Assembly: GCF_009733595.1 (NCBI RefSeq)
Contig: NZ_WOFH01000010.1
Span: 307,694-371,693 of the forward strand
From: Actinomadura litoris
Lineage (GTDB): Bacteria; Actinomycetota; Actinomycetes; Streptosporangiales; Streptosporangiaceae
Reading direction: 5' to 3'
Length of the DNA: 64,000 nt
Under the pieces are notes generated by a model. The model had not been told where the DNA came from. It saw only the letters and a list, made by a program, of their open reading frames with translations, and made no database searches. Each line of letters starts with the position of its first letter. The first letter of the stretch is position 1. The position numbers were made by a program, and so were the translations under genes. Below, one piece after another: positions 49,103 through 58,127 of the stretch.

Positions 49103-50277
49103 GGGCGCGACCGCCTCCCTGTCTCTGGGGTGTTCATCGCCGACCGGCGCAGCCGGGAGACGGCGCCGGGGAGGACGGCGAGGAACCGGTCGACGTCGGC
49201 CGGACCGGTGCCACGCGGCAGCGACACCCGCACGTTCCCATGGGTGATCACTCCCATCGCCTCCAGGACATGACTTGGACGCAGCGTATCCGCCGTACAC
49301 GAGCTTCCCGAGGAAACCGCGAAACCCATCCTGTCCAATTCGGTGAGAAGTGCCTCACCCTCGACATACAGGCACGAAAAGGTGACGAGGTGGGGGAGCC
49401 GCCGGACGGGGTCGCCGACCACCTGGACGTCGGGGATCTCCCTCGGGACGCGGTCGCGGATGAGGTCGACGAGCGCGGACAGGCGCGGCGCCTCGTCCGC
49501 CATGTCCGCCCGGAATGCCTCCAGGGCGGCGGCCGCCGCGACGACGGCGGGGACGTTCTCGAAGCCGGGGACGCGGCGCCCCTCGCGCTCGTCGGCGGGC
49601 AGCGGCGAGCGCCAGCGGGTGCCCTTGCGGATCACCAGCACCCCGACTCCGGCGGGTCCGCCCCATTTGTGGGCACTCCCGGCGAGGAAGGACCAGCCGT
49701 CCGGCACGTCCACGCGTCCGAGGGACTGCGCGGCGTCGACGAACAGCGGCACGCCCGCCGCGCGGCACGCCTCGGCGGCCTCCGCGACGGGCTGGAGCGT
49801 CCCCACCTCGTGGTTGGCCGACTGGAGGCACGCCAGCGCGGTGTCCGGCCTGAGCGCGGCGCCGAACGCGGCCGGGTCGACCCGGCCGGTCCGGTCGACG
49901 CCGACGACCGTGACCTCGCCGCCGCCCTGCTCGTGCAGTTCGGCGGCGTGCAGGACGCTGGAGTGCTCGACGGCGCCGACCACCAGGTGGCGCCCGGCCC
50001 GCCGGCGCGCCTGGAGCCCCCCGAGGACCGCCAGGTGCACCGCCTGGGTGCCCGAGGACGTGAAGGACACCTCGTCCGGACGGGCACGCAGGACACCGGC
50101 GACACGCGCGCGCGCCCGGTCCATCAGCACGCGGGTGCTCCGGGCCGTCCCGTAGAGCCTGGCGGGATCGGCCCAGCCCGCGTCCAGCGCCTCCAGCAGC
50201 GCCGCCCGCGCCGCGGGATGCGGCGGTTCGGTGGAAGCGGCGTCGAGATAGGCGCCCGGCGCGCTGGAGTCGGCCAC
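49099..50277 (-). CDS. Cysteine desulfurase (NifS/IscS-like)
   Basis: About 392 residues from GTG 50277; upstream valine codons are not start codons. A PLP enzyme taking sulfur from cysteine: AYLDAASTEPPHP at the start, SSGTQAVHLAV, NHEVGTLQPV, the PLP lysine in FLAGSAHKWGGPAGVGV, and the active-site cysteine in SSGSSCTADTL followed by SHVLEAMG. The stop overlaps the TusA-like start, so sulfur relay between the two is likely. Destination unknown (tRNA thiolation or cofactor). Confidence 0.92.
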   Translation of the reverse strand: MADSSAPGAYLDAASTEPPHPAARAALLEALDAGWADPARLYGTARSTRVLMDRARARVAGVLRARPDEVSFTSSGTQAVHLAVLGGLQARRRAGRHLVVGAVEHSSVLHAAELHEQGGGEVTVVGVDRTGRVDPAAFGAALRPDTALACLQSANHEVGTLQPVAEAAEACRAAGVPLFVDAAQSLGRVDVPDGWSFLAGSAHKWGGPAGVGVLVIRKGTRWRSPLPADEREGRRVPGFENVPAVVAAAAALEAFRADMADEAPRLSALVDLIRDRVPREIPDVQVVGDPVRRLPHLVTFSCLYVEGEALLTELDRMGFAVSSGSSCTADTLRPSHVLEAMGVITHGNVRVSLPRGTGPADVDRFLAVLPGAVSRLRRSAMNTPETGRRSRP

Positions 50278-50406
50278 GCCCAGAACACTAACCGGGCACC
50301 CGATCGGGGGTACGCGCGACCCTCGCGCTAGGGTGTCCACCACATGCGTGACTACTGATCTCATCCGCCCGGACGACCGGGCATTCATCCGTGGGGAAGG
50401 CATTCC

Positions 50407-51234
50407 GTGAGTCCGACCCGCTCTAGGGAGCGGCGTACGCCTGTGCGCGGTCGCCGCGCATTGAGAAGCGCCGGCGCGCTGGGGCTGCTGGCGCTGACCG
50501 CCACCGCGTGCGGCGGTGAGGCGTCCCGCCTAGGCATGCCCGAGCCGATCGGGCCCCAGGCCGAGCGCATGCTGAAGCTGTGGCAGGGGTCCTGGATCGC
50601 GGCGTTCGCCGTCGGTGCCGTCGTGTGGGGCCTGATCATCTGGGCGGTGCTGTTCCACCGCAAGCGCTCCGACGACCTGCCGCCGCAGGTGCGCTACAAC
50701 ATGCCGATCGAGATCCTCTACACGGCGGTCCCGTTCGTCATCATCGCGGTGCTGTTCTTCTTCACCGTCCGCGACGAGAACTTCGTCGAGAAGACCACGG
50801 ACAACCCCGCGGTCACCATCGACGTCACCGGCTTCCAGTGGAGCTGGCAGTTCGACTACAAGGAGAAGATCGGCGGTCAGGAGAAGACCGTCGCCTCCGA
50901 GATCGGGCAGCCGGTCGCGCCGAACGCCGACGGCGGCCCCAAGCCGGTGATGACGATCCCGTCCGGCAAGACGGTCCGGATCAGGTTGCACTCCAACGAC
51001 GTCATCCACTCGTTCTGGGTCCCGGCGCTCCTTTACAAGAAGGACGTCATGCCGGGCTACACCAACGAGTTCGAGTTCACCGCGAACAAGCTCGGCACCT
51101 ATGAGGGCCGCTGCGCGGAGCTGTGCGGCGTCGACCACAGCAAGATGCTGTTCCAGCTCCGGGTCGTGACGCCCGAGCAGTACGCCGCGTACATCGCCGA
51201 GTCCAAGGCCAAGGCCGTGGGGGGTGCCAAGTGA
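50407..51234 (+). CDS. ctaC: Cytochrome c oxidase subunit II
   Basis: A 275-residue lipoprotein-type subunit II starting at GTG 50407. Signal with cysteine at ALTATACGGE, two membrane helices (WIAAFAVGAVVWGLIIWAVL and LYTAVPFVIIAVLFFFTV), then the cupredoxin domain with the CuA site: NDVIHSFWVPAL and EGRCAELCGVDHSKMLF (Cys-x3-Cys-x3-His-x2-Met). It accepts electrons from the bc1 complex. Stop overlaps the ctaD start by GTGA. Confidence 0.96.
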   Translation: MSPTRSRERRTPVRGRRALRSAGALGLLALTATACGGEASRLGMPEPIGPQAERMLKLWQGSWIAAFAVGAVVWGLIIWAVLFHRKRSDDLPPQVRYNMPIEILYTAVPFVIIAVLFFFTVRDENFVEKTTDNPAVTIDVTGFQWSWQFDYKEKIGGQEKTVASEIGQPVAPNADGGPKPVMTIPSGKTVRIRLHSNDVIHSFWVPALLYKKDVMPGYTNEFEFTANKLGTYEGRCAELCGVDHSKMLFQLRVVTPEQYAAYIAESKAKAVGGAK

Positions 51235-52898
51235 CCACGATCAGTCACGCACCGAGTACGCCGGTCGCCGCGTCGCGGACGAGCAAGGGGCGCATCCTCG
51301 CCTCGTGGATGTCGTCCACCGACCACAAGGTGATCGGCTACCTCTACCTGATCACGTCGTTCGTGATGTTCCTCATCGGCGGCGTGCTCGCGCTGATGAT
51401 GCGGGCCGAGCTGTTCAAGCCCGAACTCCAGATCTTCAGCAACGAGCAGTTCAACCAGCTGTTCACCATGCACGGCACGATCATGCTGCTGATGTTCGCG
51501 ACGCCGCTGTTCGCGGGCTTCGCCAACGTCATCATGCCGCTGCAGATCGGCGCGCCCGACGTGGCGTTCCCGCGGATGAACATGCTGGCGTACTGGCTGT
51601 TCCTGTTCGGCAGCATCATCGTCATCGCGGGCTTCCTGACGCCGGGCGGCGCGGCCAGCTTCGGCTGGTTCGCCTACGCCCCGCTGTCGGACGCGGTGCG
51701 CTCGCCGGGCGTCGGCGGCGACATGTGGGTCATGGGCCTGGCGATGTCGGGCTTCGGCACCATCATGGGCGCGGTCAACTTCATCACCACGATCCTGTGC
51801 ATGCGCGCCCCCGGCATGACGATGTTCCGGATGCCGATCTTCACCTGGAACATCCTGCTGACCTCCATCCTCGTCCTGCTGGCGTTCCCGGTGCTCGCCG
51901 CGGCGCTGCTGGCGCTGGAGGCCGACCGCAAGCTCGGCGCGCACGTGTTCGACTCCGCGCACGGCGGCGCGCTGCTGTGGCAGCACCTGTTCTGGTTCTT
52001 CGGGCATCCGGAGGTCTACATCATCGCGTTGCCCTTCTTCGGCATCGTGACCGAGATCCTCCCGGTGTTCAGCCGCAAGCCGGTGTTCGGCTACATCGGC
52101 CTGGTGTTCGCGACGATCAGCATCGCGGGCCTGTCGGTCACCGTGTGGGCGCACCACATGTTCGTGACCGGCCAGGTGCTGCTGCCGTTCTTCTCCTTCA
52201 TGACGTTCCTCATCGCCGTGCCCACGGGGGTGAAGTTCTTCAACTGGGTGGGGACCATCTGGCGAGGGCAACTGACGTTCGAGTCGCCGATGCTGTGGTC
52301 GCTGGGCTTCCTCGTGACGTTCCTGTTCGGCGGCCTGACCGGCGTCATCCTCGCCTCGCCGCCGATGGACTTCCAGCTCTCCGACTCCTACTTCGTCGTG
52401 GCGCACTTCCACTACGTGGTGTTCGGCACCGTGGTGTTCGCGATGTTCGCGGGCTTCTACTTCTGGTGGCCGAAGTGGACCGGCAAGATGCTGAACGACA
52501 CGCTCGGCAAGGTCCACTTCTGGATGCTGTTCATCGGCTTCCACGGCACGTTCCTCATCCAGCACTGGCTGGGCGCCGAGGGCATGCCGCGCCGCTACGC
52601 CGACTACGCCAGTGAGTTCGAGGGCCTCAACCAGGTCTCGACGGTCTTCTCGTTCATCCTCGGGCTGTCGATGCTGCCGTTCTTCTACAACGTCTACATC
52701 ACCGCGAAGAAGGGCAAGCGGGTGATGGTGGACGACCCGTGGGGCTACGGCTCGTCGCTGGAGTGGGCGACCTCGTGCCCGCCGCCGCGGCACAACTTCA
52801 ACTCGATCCCGAAGATCCGCTCGGAGCGCCCGGCGTTCGACCTGCACCACCCGCACGTGGGTGCCAAGGGCGAGCTGTCCGGGGCGAAGGGGGAGTAG
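51231..52898 (+). CDS. ctaD: Cytochrome c oxidase subunit I
   Basis: A 555-residue, 12-helix aa3-type heme-copper oxidase subunit I. Heme and copper ligands are in TMHGTIMLLMF, WFFGHPEVYIIALPFFGIV (CuB His with its Tyr), VWAHHMFVTG (paired CuB His) and VVAHFHYVVFG (heme His). GTG 51231 chosen for the overlap with the ctaC stop and the G-rich site before it. It catalyses oxygen reduction coupled to proton pumping. Confidence 0.97.
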   Translation: MTTISHAPSTPVAASRTSKGRILASWMSSTDHKVIGYLYLITSFVMFLIGGVLALMMRAELFKPELQIFSNEQFNQLFTMHGTIMLLMFATPLFAGFANVIMPLQIGAPDVAFPRMNMLAYWLFLFGSIIVIAGFLTPGGAASFGWFAYAPLSDAVRSPGVGGDMWVMGLAMSGFGTIMGAVNFITTILCMRAPGMTMFRMPIFTWNILLTSILVLLAFPVLAAALLALEADRKLGAHVFDSAHGGALLWQHLFWFFGHPEVYIIALPFFGIVTEILPVFSRKPVFGYIGLVFATISIAGLSVTVWAHHMFVTGQVLLPFFSFMTFLIAVPTGVKFFNWVGTIWRGQLTFESPMLWSLGFLVTFLFGGLTGVILASPPMDFQLSDSYFVVAHFHYVVFGTVVFAMFAGFYFWWPKWTGKMLNDTLGKVHFWMLFIGFHGTFLIQHWLGAEGMPRRYADYASEFEGLNQVSTVFSFILGLSMLPFFYNVYITAKKGKRVMVDDPWGYGSSLEWATSCPPPRHNFNSIPKIRSERPAFDLHHPHVGAKGELSGAKGE

Positions 52899-52901
52899 CC
52901 G

Positions 52902-53312
52902 ATGCGCGTCCAGGCGTTCATGTTCTACGGGTGCGCGGTCTTCTTCCTCGCCACCGACATCGTGTACTGGCTGTGGTCGGGTGACTGGACGGGCACCACC
53001 GCGCTCGCCCTCGCCATCGGCCTCGCCGGGCTCATCGGGTTCTACATCCACTTCACCGTCCGGCGCCTTGAGCGGGCCAACAACGGCCCGCTGTACGAGG
53101 ACGACCCGGAGGGCGACATCGCCGACGCGGCGGGCGAGCTGGGCTTCTTCAGCCCGCACAGCTGGTGGCCGCTGTTCCTGGCGCTGTCGGCCGCGTGCGT
53201 GGCCCTCGGCGTGGTGTTCGGCTGGTGGATGGTGATCCTCGGCGGTGCCGCGGTCATCATGACGACGATCGGTCTGGTCTTCGAGTACTACCGGGGTCAT
53301 TTCGCCCACTGA
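52902..53312 (+). CDS. ctaF: Cytochrome c oxidase subunit IV, actinobacterial type
   Basis: A 136-residue membrane protein three bases after ctaD. Four hydrophobic segments (AFMFYGCAVFFLATDIVYWLW, TALALAIGLAGLIGFYIHF, PLFLALSAACVALGVVFGWW, VILGGAAVIMTTIGLVF) with a GDIADAAGELGFFSPHSWWPL linker. The small actinobacterial subunit stabilises the aa3 complex. Confidence 0.92.
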   Translation: MRVQAFMFYGCAVFFLATDIVYWLWSGDWTGTTALALAIGLAGLIGFYIHFTVRRLERANNGPLYEDDPEGDIADAAGELGFFSPHSWWPLFLALSAACVALGVVFGWWMVILGGAAVIMTTIGLVFEYYRGHFAH

Positions 53313-53334
53313 GCAGTAAAAGAAGCCCAAGAGG

Positions 53335-53370
53335 GGCCGGTACCGACATTTTTGTGGGTACCGGCCTTTT
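53335..53370 (+). terminator. Intrinsic terminator of the cta operon
   Basis: GGCCGGTACC (53335-53344) pairs with GGTACCGGCC (53357-53366), 12-base loop, followed by TTTT: an unusually canonical rho-independent terminator for this genome. Confidence 0.88.
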
Positions 53371-53445
53371 CATCTGGGCGTCGTTCCGGCTTCGGGGGCT
53401 GGGCAGACGATTCTCTCGCCCAGCGGGGACGACCGGGGGGCTACC

Positions 53446-54729
53446 GTGCGCGTGGGCGGCTCAGGACCGAGGGACCGAGGAAGGCGCACCGCCGCGCTGC
53501 TGACCTGCGCCGCCGTCGCGGCGGGCAGCGCGGCCGGGTGCTCAGGAGGCGGCGGGGCGAGGGACGACGACCTCGGCGTCGCGGTGACGCCGGGCGGCGG
53601 CGCCGTGCTGCGGCCGGACGGGCAGATCGCCGTCCGCTCGCGGGGCGGCACGATCGAGAACGTGACGGTGGCGAGCGGCGGGTCGGCGGTGGAGGGCGTC
53701 CTCAGCGCGGACCGGAGCCAGTGGCGTTCGCGCTGGACGCTGGACCCGGGCCGCTCGTACACGGTGAACGCGACGGCCGTCGGCAGGGACGGCAGGAGCC
53801 GGACGGTCAGCAGCCGGTTCGCGACCGCCCAGGTGAGGTCGACGAGCGCGATGGGCCTGGACGCGCCGTCCGACCGGGAGACGGTCGGGATCGGCATGCC
53901 GATCATCTTGAAGTTCGACAAGAAGGTGACCGACCGGGCGGCGGTGGAGCGGGCGCTGGAGGTGCGCTCCGACCGGCCCGTCGAGGGCGCCTGGCACTGG
54001 TTCGAGGGCGACGAGGGGCCGGAGGCGGTGTTCCGTCCGAGGCAGTACTGGCCCGCGCACACGAAGGTGAGCTTCCGCGCCCACCTGTCCGGGGTCCGCA
54101 CCGGCAAGGACGTCTACGGCGTGAAGAACTACGGCGTCGACTTCAGGGTCGGGGACGAGCACGTCTCCACCGTCGGCGAGGACAACCACAAGATGGTGGT
54201 GAGGTTCAACGGCCGGAAGGTGAAGACGATCCCGACCAGCATGGGGCGGGGCGGGGCCCGCAAGTACACCACCACCAACGGCGTCCACCTGGCGATGGCC
54301 AAGAAGGACCCCACGGTGATGACGTCGGAGTGGGAGGGCTGCGGGCCCGGCTGCGCCGGCTACTACAGCCTGACCGTCTACAAGGCCGTGCAGATCTCCG
54401 GCAGCGGCGAGTACGTCCACAGCGCGCCCTGGTCGGTGGGCAGCCAGGGGCACGACAACGTGAGCCACGGCTGCATCAACATCAGCCCGTCCAACGCCGC
54501 GTGGTTCTACCGCCACGCCTACCGGGGCGACCCGGTGACGGTGACGGGCACGAGCCGGGAACTGGAGCCCGACAACGGCTGGGGCTACTGGCAGCTCGGC
54601 TGGAACGACTGGGTGAAGGGCAGCGCGCTCAAGCGCTCGGTGACGACCGCGCCGCGCGTGGACGCGGCGACCCTGTCGGCCCAACCCGGTTCCGGCACCC
54701 CGGCCCGGCCCGGCGCGAAGGGCAACTGA
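53446..54729 (+). CDS. L,D-transpeptidase lipoprotein (YkuD, mycobacterial Ldt type)
   Basis: 427 residues from GTG 53446. Signal peptide RTAALLTCAAVAAGSAAGC with lipobox cysteine at ~32, two Ig-like domains (residues ~45-130 and ~135-240), and the YkuD catalytic domain ending in HSAPWSVGSQGHDNVSHGCINISPSNAAWF, with the nucleophile Cys near residue 342 and its His. It makes 3-3 cross-links in peptidoglycan. Layout matches mycobacterial LdtB. A 137-base gap follows. Confidence 0.93.
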   Translation: MRVGGSGPRDRGRRTAALLTCAAVAAGSAAGCSGGGGARDDDLGVAVTPGGGAVLRPDGQIAVRSRGGTIENVTVASGGSAVEGVLSADRSQWRSRWTLDPGRSYTVNATAVGRDGRSRTVSSRFATAQVRSTSAMGLDAPSDRETVGIGMPIILKFDKKVTDRAAVERALEVRSDRPVEGAWHWFEGDEGPEAVFRPRQYWPAHTKVSFRAHLSGVRTGKDVYGVKNYGVDFRVGDEHVSTVGEDNHKMVVRFNGRKVKTIPTSMGRGGARKYTTTNGVHLAMAKKDPTVMTSEWEGCGPGCAGYYSLTVYKAVQISGSGEYVHSAPWSVGSQGHDNVSHGCINISPSNAAWFYRHAYRGDPVTVTGTSRELEPDNGWGYWQLGWNDWVKGSALKRSVTTAPRVDAATLSAQPGSGTPARPGAKGN

Positions 54730-54866
54730 CCGCACACCACCGCAAGCGTTGCGATCGCGTCCGAAGGCAGATGCGAGCGAAGCGAGAGTCTGATCGCGAA
54801 GCGAGCCGCCAGGCGAGGTCGGAGCGATGCCCGCGATCGCCGCGTGGCCCGTTGAAGGAAGGCGCC

Positions 54867-56177
54867 CTAGCGCCTGACGCCGAGGGGCGCGCCATGGATT
54901 CGCTCCCAGTCTCTCGCCATGGCGATGCGGTCGGGGGCGGACGGGTGGGTCAGCCACAGGAGGTGTTCGAGGGCGTCGGGGCTCAGGTCGGAGATGTTGC
55001 GGACGGCCAGCTCGTGCTGCATCGACACGAACGTGGACGGGTCGCGGGTGAGGTCGAGGGCGTGCGCGTCCGCGCGGGCCTCGATGCGGCGGCTCACGAG
55101 GTTCTGGACGGGCATGCCGATCTGCGTCCCCGCCGCGACGAGGGCGAGGACGAGGGCCAGCGAGCGCGGGTTCACGGCCGTCCGGACGTCGGAGTCCTCG
55201 GCCGGGGGCACTCCGGCGCGGCGCAGGAGGCGCGGGGAGGTCAGCAGGAGGTACAGCAGGCAGACGCCCCCCGCGACGGCCAGGGCGCCCACGAGCGTCC
55301 CCCACAGGACGTCGCCCCGCTTGGCGTGGCCCAGCTCGTGGCCGACGATCGACTCGATCCGCGGGCGCGGCGAGCGCAGCAGCGTGTCGTACAGGACGAT
55401 GCGGCGGGTGGAGCCGAACCCGGACACGTAGGCGTTCAGGGAGGTCGTCCGGCGGGAGGCGTCGGCGACCAGGACGTCCTTGACCGGGACGCCGTCGCGG
55501 TCGGCCATGGCGAGCAGGTCGCTGCGAAGCCGCCCCTGCGGCAGCGAGTGGAACTTGTTGAACACCGGCTCGACGGCCACGGGGTAGAGGAAGGAGACGG
55601 CGACGACGAGGAGGAATCCGCCCGCCGCCGCGCCCGTCCACCAGTAGCGGGGGAAGCGGCGCATCACCGCGTAGAGCAGCAGCAGCGCGACCGTGTAGAT
55701 CACCCAGGTGACCGCGAGGGACTTGAGCTGGTCGAGCAGCCACTGCGGCCAGGACTGCGTGGACAGCCCGTAGCGGCGCAGGACGGCCTCGCCCCACAGG
55801 TCGAACGGCAGCCCCGCCACCCGCAGCAGCGTCGTCAGCGCGACGGCGGCGGCCATGACGCGCAGCGGCCACCGGCGGACGCGCGCCGTCGTCCACCCGA
55901 TCAGCCGCGATCCGGCCGGGGTGAGGCCGAGCGCGAGCACGAGCACGAGGCCGACGAGGAGGCCGGCGTAGGCGGGGGGGTTGAGGGCCGAGTCGAACGC
56001 GCGGGAGCGGGCGATCTCGGCGGCGGAGAAGTCGGCGGACGGGTCGGCCTCCACGCGGCCGCCCGGCACGCGCCCGGGGAGCGGGTTCCACGGTGTGGTG
56101 AGCGCCAGGACGGCGCCGACCGCGGCGAACAGCGCGGCGGCGGCGACCGCGGCCGCGATCCGGGGACGTCGGCTCAA
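54867..56177 (-). CDS. M48 family membrane metalloprotease (Ste24/CAAX-like)
   Basis: About 436 residues. TTG 56177 is favoured as start: it has GGAG five bases upstream and overlaps the previous stop (TTGA); GTG 56207 is an alternative adding ten residues. Several N-terminal membrane helices (ARIAAAVAAAALFAAV, YAGLLVGLVLVLALG and others), the zinc motif IVGHELGHAKRGD near residue 281, and the third ligand region in RIEARADAHAL. Such proteases process membrane or prenyl-like peptides; the substrate is unknown. Translationally coupled to the peptidase-MA gene. Confidence 0.88.
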   Translation of the reverse strand: MSRRPRIAAAVAAAALFAAVGAVLALTTPWNPLPGRVPGGRVEADPSADFSAAEIARSRAFDSALNPPAYAGLLVGLVLVLALGLTPAGSRLIGWTTARVRRWPLRVMAAAVALTTLLRVAGLPFDLWGEAVLRRYGLSTQSWPQWLLDQLKSLAVTWVIYTVALLLLYAVMRRFPRYWWTGAAAGGFLLVVAVSFLYPVAVEPVFNKFHSLPQGRLRSDLLAMADRDGVPVKDVLVADASRRTTSLNAYVSGFGSTRRIVLYDTLLRSPRPRIESIVGHELGHAKRGDVLWGTLVGALAVAGGVCLLYLLLTSPRLLRRAGVPPAEDSDVRTAVNPRSLALVLALVAAGTQIGMPVQNLVSRRIEARADAHALDLTRDPSTFVSMQHELAVRNISDLSPDALEHLLWLTHPSAPDRIAMARDWERIHGAPLGVRR

Positions 56178-57487
56178 CGGAGCTCCTTCTTCAGGTAGTC
56201 GCGCCACAGGGCGGTGAGGCGGTCCCGGGTGAGGCCGAGCGCGTCCCGCAGCGCGGCCGCCTCGGAGACGCGCCCCGCGGCCCGGTACAGCCGCACGAGC
56301 GTCGCCTCACCGTACCGGTCCGCGATCATCCGGCAGGCGAGCCAGGCCTCCTGGTAGGACTGCGAGAGCCGCGGCGAGGCGCCGGTGAAGGCGGCCGCGT
56401 CCGGCAGCGCGGCCGGGACGCGCCCGGCGGCCACCTCGCGGGCCAGCTCCCCGGCCGCCGACCGCACCGTGATCTCGGTCCCGGAGTACCCGACGTAGTC
56501 GGCGAAGCCCTCGATCAGCCACAGCGGGGTGGCGCGGTCGCGGGCGCCGCCGGTCGCGACGTGGGTGAGCTCGTGGGCGAGGACGACGTCGCGGCCGAGG
56601 GCGTTGAGGCGTCCGAAGGTGCCGGGGGAGATGATGACGCGGTCCTCGCCGGGGCCCTCCCCGGCCGGCGGGGCGACGGTGGCGAGCGCCGCGATCGCGC
56701 CGAGGTCCTGGCCCTGCCCGGCGAGCGCGGCCGCCAGCCGCGCGTCGGCGGGGACGAGCGCGACGGCCCGCTGCGCCCAGCCCCGGCCGACCACCCGGGT
56801 GACGACGGGCACGGCCGCGTCCAGGCTGCGCGCGAAGCCGTCCAGCCCGGACGCGTCGCCGACGACCAGGCACGACCGCCCGTGCACGGCGGTCAGCGGC
56901 CCGCCGTCCCAGATCTCGGCGTCGTCGGCGAGGCCGTGGGACGTGCCGTCGCCGACGATCGTCCAGCCGCCGGAGCGGGGGGCGAGGGACAGGTAGCGGG
57001 CGCGGGCGACCTCGTGCCGGTCGAAGCCCTTCAGCCTGTAGCGCACCTCCGCGCGGACGACCGTGACCCCGGTCGCGGCGTCGGTGTGCTGGGTGTCGAC
57101 GACGCGCTCGCGCCATCCGTCCAGGGGGAGGCGGCGGAGGTTGTCGTAGAGGCCCGCCTGCGCCTTCTGGAACGCGGCGGGCGCGGAGCCGACGGTGGCC
57201 AGGAAGGCGGCGCGGTCGCCCCGGGAGACGGCGCGCGCGCGGTTGGCGAGGATGTCCCCGGCCGCGTCGGGGTGGAAGGAGCCCGCCGCCCTGGTGGCCT
57301 TCGCGGACGCGGCGCGGCCGTCGCCGGAGCGCGCGTGGACGAGGCCGGCGGTGCCGGCGAGCAGCAGGGCGGCGCCCCCCGCGCCCAGGCCGAGGATCCC
57401 GCGGCGGGAGAGGGAGGCGTCCTGTGGAACGCTCCGCGCGGCGTCCGGTGCCGCGTCGTGTTCCTCCTGGCCGGGGCCGTCGGTCAT
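56174..57487 (-). CDS. Membrane-anchored peptidase-MA-like metalloprotease behind a c-di-AMP riboswitch
   Basis: A 437-residue protein. A twin-arginine-like, hydrophobic anchor SRRGILGLGAGGAALLLAGTAGLVHA follows a ~28-residue acidic start; residues ~85-180 form an NTF2-like region (AFQKAQAGLYDNLRRLPLDGWRERV), and ~290-437 the gluzincin domain with VLAHELTHVATGG (zinc His and catalytic Glu near 303) and WLIEGFADYVGY (third ligand Glu). Probably acts outside the membrane on peptides or cell-wall proteins. The ydaO-type riboswitch upstream links expression to c-di-AMP. Confidence 0.83.
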   Translation of the reverse strand: MTDGPGQEEHDAAPDAARSVPQDASLSRRGILGLGAGGAALLLAGTAGLVHARSGDGRAASAKATRAAGSFHPDAAGDILANRARAVSRGDRAAFLATVGSAPAAFQKAQAGLYDNLRRLPLDGWRERVVDTQHTDAATGVTVVRAEVRYRLKGFDRHEVARARYLSLAPRSGGWTIVGDGTSHGLADDAEIWDGGPLTAVHGRSCLVVGDASGLDGFARSLDAAVPVVTRVVGRGWAQRAVALVPADARLAAALAGQGQDLGAIAALATVAPPAGEGPGEDRVIISPGTFGRLNALGRDVVLAHELTHVATGGARDRATPLWLIEGFADYVGYSGTEITVRSAAGELAREVAAGRVPAALPDAAAFTGASPRLSQSYQEAWLACRMIADRYGEATLVRLYRAAGRVSEAAALRDALGLTRDRLTALWRDYLKKELR

Positions 57488-57627
57488 GCGCGTGATCCTA
57501 TGCAGGACGTCATGAGCGTCGTGGAAGGCGCCCGGGAAAGGGCCGGGCGCGGCCGCGCGCTGAATCGGCGGCCACGCCCGAGGGGCCCGCTCGCAGGCGG
57601 GCCGTGGCTTGTTCGGGGGGTGTGCAT
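57484..57627 (-). CDS. Possible 47-residue leader ORF between riboswitch and peptidase gene
   Basis: A frame from ATG 57627 (AAGGAG only two bases before it) to a TGA overlapping the peptidase ATG by ATGA. The peptide MHTPRTSHGPPASGPLGRGR... is basic, Pro/Ser/Arg-rich and matches no family I know. The overlap suggests translational coupling, but the tight ribosome-site spacing and GC-rich random-looking composition make chance quite possible. Confidence 0.25.
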   Translation of the reverse strand: MHTPRTSHGPPASGPLGRGRRFSARPRPALSRAPSTTLMTSCIGSRA

Positions 57628-57642
57628 CACTCCTTCTTCCAA

Positions 57643-57820
57643 GACGCCTACCGGGTTAGCTGACGGGTTCGGGCGTGGAAGTGGCCCTACGGCGGCTCTC
57701 ACCTGACGGGAGGGACGCGCCGATTCACCCCGGGGGACCGGTGTGCCCGTCCGGAAGCGGACTCCCGGACGCCGGTCGATTGGTTCCCCGGCTCCGCGCG
57801 GGCGCGGACTCGGCGTTGCC
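57643..57820 (-). promoter_or_regulatory. ydaO/yuaA-type cyclic di-AMP riboswitch
   Basis: On the minus strand the RNA contains, in order, AACGCCGAGTCC (P1 5' side), CCGGGGAACCAA, CCGGTCCCCCGGGGTGAATC, TAGGGCC, GCCCGAACCCGTCAGCTAACC and GGTAGGCGTC (P1 3' side). These are the conserved blocks of Rfam ydaO-yuaA, especially GGGGTGAATC and CCGAACCCGTCAGCTAACC. It ends ~155 bases before the peptidase-MA start. In actinobacteria this class usually represses cell-wall hydrolase genes when c-di-AMP is high. The rest of the 57488-58127 gap holds the leader downstream and, at 58074, a terminator. Confidence 0.92.
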
Positions 57821-58073
57821 TCACCGGACCCTGGGGCACCGTCGTGGCGCGCGCTCAGCGCCATGCACGCGTCGGCGTGCGCACGATCGGGCCGGGTCCG
57901 GCCTGAAATCGGGGGGACGGCACGTGGAGCGCGCCGCCGGACGCGGCGCCTGGACGGGGCCGCGCGGGGGCCGTGACGCCTGGTGGGCGCCGCGGGGCTC
58001 GGGCGCCTGGCGGGTGCCCGAGTGGTGCAAAGGTACCAAAGGCCCATCAGAAGGCAAACCCCCCCAAAATCAA

Positions 58074-58103
58074 CAACGGACCAGGTCAAAGCCTGGTCCG
58101 TTG
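58074..58103 (-). terminator. Intrinsic terminator of the NlpC/P60 gene
   Basis: 12-base perfect stem CAACGGACCAGG/CCTGGTCCGTTG, 6-base loop; on the minus strand it is followed by the T-rich TTGATTTTG. Confidence 0.88.
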
Positions 58104-58127
58104 CCGATATGGCGGGGGGATCGTCGC

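Noticed and set aside
53352..56198. A 948-codon plus-strand frame across the L,D-transpeptidase and M48 genes
   Set aside because: Overlaps two well-supported genes out of frame and has no domain resemblance.
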